This document shows, piece by piece, positions 1-3,884 of a stretch of DNA of 5,671 nt. Position 1 is the stretch's first letter, and each line of letters opens with the position of its first letter. This DNA comes from an uncultured Bacilli bacterium. GTDB taxonomy: Bacteria; Bacillota_I; Bacilli_A; RF39; UBA660. Made by a program: the position numbers and the translations under genes. The DNA lies in the NCBI GenBank assembly GCA_948543905.1, contig CAOVIS010000029.1, forward strand, positions 4,474 to 10,144. Reading direction: 5' to 3'. The notes below the pieces were generated by a model that did no database searches, was not told where the DNA came from, and worked only from the letters and a program-made list of their open reading frames with translations.

Positions 1-2
1 TA

Positions 3-311
3 GATTATACTACTAGTGATTTAGAAGAAATCCTTGCTCATTTCAATGAAAAAGTTATTAGGAGAAATGTTGCTATATTTAAGAATAATGATCTTAGTTT
101 AGATGTTTTTGTAGATTATATTAATTTATTGTATGATAAAGAGTTAGAAGCTAAGGTTGATAGGTTACTTAGAATTGGTAAAAGCGCTTTAGATATTTAT
201 TTAAATCCAACTGTTTTAACTAAATATGATTATAAAGGTTTAGATAAAGCAATTATATTATTACAAAATAGTGGGTTAGATCCAAAAAAAGTGCCGCTTA
301 TGGCTTATTAG
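3..311 (+). CDS. C-terminal part of a hypothetical helical protein (5' end outside window)
   Basis: The frame is open from the left edge to a TAG stop, giving the last 102 residues of a longer protein. A TTG at 129 and an ATG at 300 are internal codons, not convincing starts, because the frame is open upstream with the same composition. The visible part is rich in Leu, Ile, Asp, Lys and Asn and reads as successive amphipathic helices. It has no Cys, no membrane segment and no signal peptide. It ends in a Leu-rich helix followed by the tail GLDPKKVPLMAY. I do not recognise the family. The next gene begins 13 bases after the stop with its Shine-Dalgarno touching the stop codon, so the two are almost certainly co-transcribed. 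The open frame and coding composition are seen directly; the helical reading is by eye. Function is unknown. Confidence 0.8.
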   Translation, partial: DYTTSDLEEILAHFNEKVIRRNVAIFKNNDLSLDVFVDYINLLYDKELEAKVDRLLRIGKSALDIYLNPTVLTKYDYKGLDKAIILLQNSGLDPKKVPLMAY

Positions 312-324
312 GGAGGGTTAATGT

Positions 325-1137
325 ATGATATTATTATTTGCAAAAGAAAAAGGAAACAAGATAGGTCTTGATTTAGCTGAGGGAGTAGATCCTAATAAGT
401 TTTTAGTTGATAGTGCTGTTGCTAGTAATCCTGGGACTGTTCAAGAGTTATTTGTAGCTTATGGTTATAAACTTAAAGGTTCTAGTGGTTTATTTGCTAA
501 AACTTATACAGCTAATTTAAAAGAATTAAATGAGTTTAAAAATAGTTTGGATAGAATAAATGCTTGGGGATTAAAAGAGGTAGTGGAAAGTTCAAATATG
601 AAAGTTTCTTCTTTTAGAAAAGCTTTTTTGGATAGAGTAGAGTTATGTAAAGATAATGGAGTACCTTTTTTAAATCAAGATAATACTTTTATAAAAGAAC
701 TTGGTAATGATGAAGATATAAAGAATTATATTGCTGCAATGGCTAAAAATGTAAATGTATCTGCTAATGCTCCAGTGGAAGCTGCTCCTAATGTACAAGA
801 AGATGTTAAAAAAGAGGCTACTAAGAATCTTGAAGATAAAATTGGAATGATGGATGAGTTTGATAAAAGTATTTTTTATGATACAGTTGAAAAATTAAAT
901 TATTTGGTTTTAGCTAATCCAACTAATGAGGCAGTAGCAAATATTGTTAGAAGTATTCCTGATAAATTAGTTGCGGCTATATTAAGACAAGAATATCAAT
1001 TTTTAGGAACTAGGGGAATGCTTAGTAATATATTAGAGAGTTTAAATATTAATATAAATAGTGCGGAGGCACAGTTAATTCTTAGTGCTATTCCGGAGAT
1101 GGAGAATAATATGGGAAGGGGACTTGCAGCAGCATGA
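325..1137 (+). CDS. Hypothetical protein, 270 residues, two helical parts joined by a flexible linker
   Basis: The start at 325 is chosen because GGGAGGG (311-317) lies 7-8 bases upstream. An ATG at 321 is out of frame and soon hits a stop. Residues 1-140 form one region that is mostly helical. Residues about 142-165 are rich in Ala, Val, Pro, Asn and Glu and look like a flexible linker. Residues about 168-265 form a second helical part with Leu/Ile/Ala-spaced units, one containing ANPTNEAVANIV. The tail ends in three alanines. The N-terminus has only a four-residue hydrophobic run (ILLF) before a charged stretch, so it is not a signal peptide. There is a single Cys, and no metal-binding or catalytic motif could be found. 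I do not recognise the family. The stop is TGA, and the next gene probably starts inside this one. The neighbours suggest an operon of unknown proteins upstream of sepF; a role in division is possible but only by position. Confidence 0.85.
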   Translation: MILLFAKEKGNKIGLDLAEGVDPNKFLVDSAVASNPGTVQELFVAYGYKLKGSSGLFAKTYTANLKELNEFKNSLDRINAWGLKEVVESSNMKVSSFRKAFLDRVELCKDNGVPFLNQDNTFIKELGNDEDIKNYIAAMAKNVNVSANAPVEAAPNVQEDVKKEATKNLEDKIGMMDEFDKSIFYDTVEKLNYLVLANPTNEAVANIVRSIPDKLVAAILRQEYQFLGTRGMLSNILESLNININSAEAQLILSAIPEMENNMGRGLAAA

Positions 1138-1354
1138 AATTTTTAGAGAAATTTGGCTTTGTGAAAAGTTAGTTTCAAAGAATTTAGAGTATTTAAATAA
1201 TTTGGGAGTTACTAATTTAGCAGAGATTTTTATTAATTATCATGATATGTTTTTGATTGATAATAGTAATTTTGTAGAAATATTTAGTAAGTATGAACCT
1301 AAAAGTTTAGTAGAAAAATTGGCTAAAGATGTTCATATTATGGAGTATTTGTAG
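1124..1354 (+). CDS. Small hypothetical helical protein, 76 residues, overlapping the previous gene
   Basis: The frame is open from 1085 (GTG) to TAG at 1352-1354. I prefer the TTG at 1124 because GGGAAGGGG (1113-1121) sits just before it, whereas the GTG at 1085 has only GGAGG 15 bases upstream. This gives a 14-base overlap with the 270-residue gene and suggests translational coupling. The product begins MQQHEIFREIW and has helical segments, with the units LEYLNNLGVTNLAEIF and FVEIFSKYEPKSLVEKL. The spacing of Leu, the LG turn and the following helix faintly recalls mTERF-type helical repeats, but one or two units are too few to claim it. A less likely alternative is that this is the natural C-terminus of the upstream protein, reached by frameshifting or separated by a +1 change in this strain. 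The coding call rests on composition, good packing and a following gene with its own strong ribosome site; the start is uncertain. Confidence 0.62.
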   Translation: MQQHEIFREIWLCEKLVSKNLEYLNNLGVTNLAEIFINYHDMFLIDNSNFVEIFSKYEPKSLVEKLAKDVHIMEYL

Positions 1355-1378
1355 AAATATTAAATAGGAGGAAAAATT

Positions 1379-1777
1379 ATGGCTCTATTAAAAAATTTAT
1401 TTAAAGACCCAGATGAAGATATTTTAACAGGAACTGAAGATGAGTTTTATAATGTAAGTGAAGCGGATGCTTTAGCAGAAGCAGATAAAACAGGTAATAA
1501 AATGATTTTGCTGGAACCTAGAGCATATTCAGAGTCGCAACAGATAGCAGATCACTTAAAAAACCGAAATAGTGTAGTAGTTAATTTGAAACGAGTTACA
1601 TCTGATCAAGCTAAGAGAATTATCGACTTTTTAAGTGGGGTTATATATGCGATAGGAGGAACTATGCAAAAAATTGGTGTAGGAATTTATTTATGTACTC
1701 CTAAAAATGTAAATGTTCAAGGGAAAATATCAGACGAAGCCGAAAAAAATAAAACAGAAGTTGAAGAAGAATGGTAA
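1379..1777 (+). CDS. sepF: Cell division protein SepF
   Basis: SepF is a cytoplasmic, membrane-binding partner of FtsZ that bundles FtsZ filaments and helps tether the Z-ring in Gram-positive bacteria. The 132-residue product is slightly shorter than B. subtilis SepF (about 150). Residues 1-10 (MALLKNLFKD) fit the short amphipathic membrane-targeting helix. Residues about 11-40 are an acidic linker. Residues about 42-112 are the globular core, with the family signatures EPRAYSESQQIADHLKN, VVVNLKRV, QAKRIIDFLSGVIYAIGG and a closing LCTPKNV. The DFLSG glycine, at the dimer/polymer interface in the family, is kept. The C-terminal 20 residues are acidic and lysine-rich and end in EEEW, a tail I do not recognise. 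AGGAGG at 1366-1371 is 7 bases before the ATG and is the strongest ribosome site in the window. It is probably read from the same message as the three genes before it (24-base gap). It lies next to a divIVA-like gene, as in other Bacillota, but without ylmG/ylmH between them. Confidence 0.95.
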   Translation: MALLKNLFKDPDEDILTGTEDEFYNVSEADALAEADKTGNKMILLEPRAYSESQQIADHLKNRNSVVVNLKRVTSDQAKRIIDFLSGVIYAIGGTMQKIGVGIYLCTPKNVNVQGKISDEAEKNKTEVEEEW

Positions 1778-1789
1778 ATATAGTATAAT
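1761..1789 (+). promoter_or_regulatory. Probable sigma-A-type promoter for the divIVA-like gene
   Basis: TTGAAG (1761-1766) and a perfect TATAAT (1784-1789) are separated by 17 bases, the optimal spacing. The -35 box lies inside the last codons of sepF. The expected start is near 1796, only about five bases before the AGGTGA ribosome site at 1801-1806. This would let divIVA be expressed independently of the upstream operon. The boxes are seen directly; promoter activity is inferred. Confidence 0.6.
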
Positions 1790-1813
1790 TAAGTAATTAG
1801 AGGTGATGAGTCT

Positions 1814-2242
1814 TTGAGAAAGTTTAATAATAGTCTAAATGGCTATAATAAACTAGAAGTAAATAATTTTGTTAATGAAGTTACGAGTGAATATGAAAGT
1901 ATGCTCACCAAGTTGAAAAGACAAGATGAGGATATTGCAAATTTAAAAAATGAATTAGAGCGTTATAAAAATATGGAGAATACTTTAAATAGAGCAATTA
2001 TGGTTGCGGAAGATGCTTCTAATCAAATTAAAAAAGTTGCTCGTGATGAGGCCAGAGGTGTCATTGATGATGCAAAACGTAATGCTTCAAGAATAGTTAA
2101 TGATGCACTTCTTAAAGCTAATAAAATTGAACAAGATGCAGATCTTTTAAAACGTCGAGTTGGGATATTTAAAAGAAGACTTAGAACCGTGGTAGATGAA
2201 CAAATTGAATTTATTGATAGTATTAATGAGGATGATTATTAA
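1814..2242 (+). CDS. divIVA: DivIVA/GpsB-family coiled-coil protein (short DivIVA)
   Basis: DivIVA proteins bind curved membrane at septa and poles through an N-terminal dimer domain and recruit partners through long coiled coils. The 142-residue product has the family layout. Residues 4-28 hold the N-terminal motif (FNNSLNGYNKLEVNNFVNEV, compare FRGYDEDEVNEFLAQV in B. subtilis). A long, almost unbroken coiled coil of about 28-130 follows, containing MENTLNRAIMVAEDAS. It ends in an acidic NEDDY tail. TTG at 1814 is taken as the start because AGGTGA (1801-1806) is 7 bases upstream; the ATG at 1806 is out of frame and stops at once, and in-frame sequence further up offers no ATG or GTG before a stop at 1790. 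The N-terminus is therefore about ten residues shorter than in B. subtilis, and the membrane-inserting Phe-Arg pair is Leu-Asn here (residues 8-9). The position after sepF supports DivIVA rather than GpsB, but GpsB-like function cannot be excluded. Confidence 0.88.
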   Translation: MRKFNNSLNGYNKLEVNNFVNEVTSEYESMLTKLKRQDEDIANLKNELERYKNMENTLNRAIMVAEDASNQIKKVARDEARGVIDDAKRNASRIVNDALLKANKIEQDADLLKRRVGIFKRRLRTVVDEQIEFIDSINEDDY

Positions 2243-2268
2243 AAATCGTTCTTTTTTTTGAAATTTTA

Positions 2269-2277
2269 TGTTAGAAT
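2269..2277 (+). promoter_or_regulatory. Weak candidate extended -10 element before pyrH
   Basis: TGT-TAGAAT (2269-2277) fits an extended -10 element, with TATG upstream as often seen in Bacillota. There is no good -35 at 17 bases (TTCTTT at 2249-2254). The predicted start, near 2284, would fall on the ribosome site AGAGGTG (2283-2289), which argues against it. pyrH could equally be read through from divIVA, whose stop is 54 bases before the pyrH start. Confidence 0.3.
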
Positions 2278-2296
2278 AAGTCAGAGGTGTTTGTTA

Positions 2297-3007
2297 ATGG
2301 AAAATTTAAAATATAAAAGAGTTCTTCTAAAGATTAGTGGAGAGGCTTTAGCTGGTACAAAAGGATTTGGTTTTGATAACTTGGTAATGGAAGATATTGT
2401 TGATACTTTAAAAGAGATAAAACGAATGGGAGTAGAAGTAGCAATTGTTGTAGGAGGAGGTAATTTTTTTAGAGGAAGAAGTACTAATAAAATAAAAAGG
2501 ACAAGTGCAGATTATATAGGAATGATGGCAACAGTTATGAATGGTATAGCTTTAAGAGATGTATTAGAATCAAGTGCGGTAGCTAGTTTTTTGGTAACTG
2601 CATCTCATATTGCCGGAATATCTTCTGGGTATCAGGAACAAGATGTAATGGAAGCTTTAGGAAAAGGCGAAGTAGTAATCTTTGCAGGAGGCACAGGACA
2701 TCCTTATTTTACAACGGATACAGCAGCAGTTTTAAGAGCTTTAGAAATAGATGCTGATGTTATATTACTTGGAAAATCTATTGATGCAATATATTCAGAT
2801 GATCCTAAAATTAATAAAGATGCAATAAAGTATGACGATATAACCTATGATGAAGTATTAGAAAAGGATTTAAAAGTTATGGATATAACTGCAACTTCGA
2901 TGGGAAGAGAAAATAACATACCAATACAAGTTTTTGCTATTGAAAATCCTCATAATATATTAAAAATTTTAAAAGGTGAAAAAATAGGAACTAGTGTACA
3001 CAACTAG
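2297..3007 (+). CDS. pyrH: UMP kinase PyrH
   Basis: PyrH phosphorylates UMP to UDP with ATP in the cytoplasm, feeding all pyrimidine nucleotide synthesis; it belongs to the amino-acid-kinase fold. The ATG at 2297 is chosen over upstream in-frame TTG codons because AGAGGTG (2283-2289) lies 7 bases before it and the protein then starts like B. subtilis PyrH (MENLKYKRVLLKISGEALAG). The length of 236 residues is normal. Visible motifs are KISGEALAG (12-20), VVGGGNFFRG (51-60), ADYIGMMATVMNG (71-83), GGTGHPYFTTDTAA (131-144), KSIDAIYSDDP (160-170) and LKVMDITATS (192-201). Residues equivalent to E. coli R62, D77, T138, D146, D168 and D174 are kept (R59, D72, T133, D141, D163, D169). Asn of GTGNP is His (H135), and the usually conserved Arg-rich stretch before it is SGYQEQDVMEALGKGE. 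The gene is not beside tsf or frr, its usual partners. Identity is secure; the effect of the changes on regulation is unknown. Confidence 0.95.
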   Translation: MENLKYKRVLLKISGEALAGTKGFGFDNLVMEDIVDTLKEIKRMGVEVAIVVGGGNFFRGRSTNKIKRTSADYIGMMATVMNGIALRDVLESSAVASFLVTASHIAGISSGYQEQDVMEALGKGEVVIFAGGTGHPYFTTDTAAVLRALEIDADVILLGKSIDAIYSDDPKINKDAIKYDDITYDEVLEKDLKVMDITATSMGRENNIPIQVFAIENPHNILKILKGEKIGTSVHN

Positions 3008-3014
3008 TTTTTTT
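2989..3014 (+). terminator. Rho-independent terminator overlapping the end of pyrH
   Basis: AACTAGT (2989-2995) and ACTAGTT (3003-3009) are perfect inverted repeats with a 7-base loop, followed by an unbroken T-run to 3014. The pyrH stop TAG (3005-3007) lies in the 3' arm. The stem is only 7 bp with two G-C pairs, so it is weak, but the T-tract and position at the gene end support it. The last two Ts are shared with the -35 box of the next promoter. Confidence 0.62.
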
Positions 3015-3046
3015 GACAAAATGAATGTAATTTGATAAGATATAAT
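3013..3046 (+). promoter_or_regulatory. Promoter of the kinase-like gene
   Basis: A perfect TTGACA (3013-3018) is followed after 17 bases by TAAGAT (3036-3041), which overlaps the start of a perfect TATAAT (3041-3046; spacing 22). Either -10 may be used; the first has ideal spacing and the second the ideal sequence. The start would be about 3048-3053, just before the GGGGGC ribosome site. With the terminator upstream, this makes the kinase-like gene a separate transcription unit. Confidence 0.7.
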
Positions 3047-3067
3047 CTATAAATTTTGGGGGCTATT

Positions 3068-3832
3068 ATGGAATTTAAAAGTGAATATGAATTAGATATG
3101 TTTCTCTCACATTTAACTGTGTTAAGTAAAAGTGGTTCGCAAGGTATAACATATGTAGATAAAGGAAAAAATTTAGTTTATAAAATATCTTATTATTATT
3201 TTGATAATGAGCTAGAATCTATAGATTTTAATGAAGAGAGTGTTTTACAGTTTAAAGATATTAAGAGTAGTACTTTTATTTTTCCAAGTGATATTATTTC
3301 TTTAAATGGTATCATAATTGGTTATGTTATGCCATATGTTAATGGTATTAATCTTTGGATGTTAAATCCTCTTAATATAAATTTAGATTGGTTAGAATTA
3401 GTTATTGATGATGCAGTAGAAGCTATTAAACAAATATCTAAACAAAATGTTAATTGTTATGATATGATGTATAATATTTTACTAGGTAAGCAGTTTTATT
3501 TTATTGATACTGATGAATATACTTTAAGAAAGAAAAATTATTTAGATTTACTTCATAATAATCTTATTCCTTTTAATTTAGAAGTGATGTATTTTTTAGT
3601 TGATGGTTTATTTAATGATATTATAAAAGATGATATAATTTTAGCGGAATTATTAGCAAGTAAAGGAGTAGGGATTTCGGTTATTATATTTACCAAACAT
3701 TTAAGAAAATATTTAAAGAAGCTTATGAAAAAAGAAATAATTACTTTAAATGATGCTTCAATTTTATTGGGTGATTCTAGAAATGAGACTAGTTATATTC
3801 GGGATATAAATTTATTGGAATTAAAGAGGTAA
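3068..3832 (+). CDS. Protein-kinase/APH-like protein with an atypical catalytic loop (possible pseudokinase)
   Basis: I infer a kinase-like fold from an ordered set of weak motifs in the 254-residue product. These are a Gly loop (GSQGITYVD, 23-31), a beta-3-like lysine (LVYKI, K39), an acidic alpha-C-like stretch (NEES, 55-58), a hinge-like segment (GYVMPYVNG, 85-93), a catalytic-loop-like NCYDMMYNILL (129-139) and a DFG-like IDTDEY (146-151). The helical remainder (153-254) would be the C-lobe and ends in basic helices (LRKYLKKLMKKE). In protein kinases and aminoglycoside phosphotransferases the catalytic Asp is five residues before the Asn (DLKPEN, DLHPGN); here D132 is four before N136 and Tyr sits at the expected place. 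The His/Arg before the Asp is also missing. It could be an active divergent kinase or a regulatory pseudokinase. No membrane segment is seen. The start at ATG 3068 follows GGGGGC at 3058-3063; the in-frame TTG at 3056 overlaps that site and is less likely. It has its own promoter and lies 52 bases before polA. Substrate unknown. Confidence 0.8.
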   Translation: MEFKSEYELDMFLSHLTVLSKSGSQGITYVDKGKNLVYKISYYYFDNELESIDFNEESVLQFKDIKSSTFIFPSDIISLNGIIIGYVMPYVNGINLWMLNPLNINLDWLELVIDDAVEAIKQISKQNVNCYDMMYNILLGKQFYFIDTDEYTLRKKNYLDLLHNNLIPFNLEVMYFLVDGLFNDIIKDDIILAELLASKGVGISVIIFTKHLRKYLKKLMKKEIITLNDASILLGDSRNETSYIRDINLLELKR

Positions 3833-3837
3833 TCTTG

Positions 3838-3866
3838 TTTATTTTGTCCTAATTTTATTGTATAAT
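3838..3866 (+). promoter_or_regulatory. Candidate promoter of polA
   Basis: A perfect TATAAT (3861-3866) precedes polA. The best -35 at 17 bases is the poor TTTATT (3838-3843); TTGTTT at 3835 would need a 20-base spacer. The predicted start, near 3873, falls on the AGGTGA ribosome site (3873-3878), so the leader would be about 12 bases. polA could also be read through from the kinase-like gene, as no terminator is visible between them. Confidence 0.45.
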
Positions 3867-3884
3867 AAGCTTAGGTGAAGTAAA

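Noticed and set aside
129..311. Independent 60-residue gene starting at TTG 129
   Set aside because: The frame is open to the window edge with the same coding character and there is no ribosome site before 129, so it is the tail of a longer gene.
321..371. ATG at 321 as the start of the 270-residue protein
   Set aside because: It is in another frame and reaches a TGA after 16 codons; the ATG at 325 has the better ribosome-site spacing.
1134..1170. ATGA overlap start at 1134
   Set aside because: That frame ends at TAG after 12 codons; the longer frame is the one starting at TTG 1124.
1124..1354. mTERF-type transcription-termination repeat
   Set aside because: The Leu/LG/helix pattern is only suggestive, the conserved proline is missing, and the protein is too short to judge.
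2241..2259. A-run then eight Ts after divIVA as a possible terminator
   Set aside because: The only pairing is A against T with no G-C pairs, so no stable stem precedes the T-run.
2258..2296. Longer pyrH N-terminus from TTG 2258
   Set aside because: The 13 extra residues have no counterpart in PyrH proteins and the ribosome site AGAGGTG lies inside them, correctly spaced for ATG 2297.
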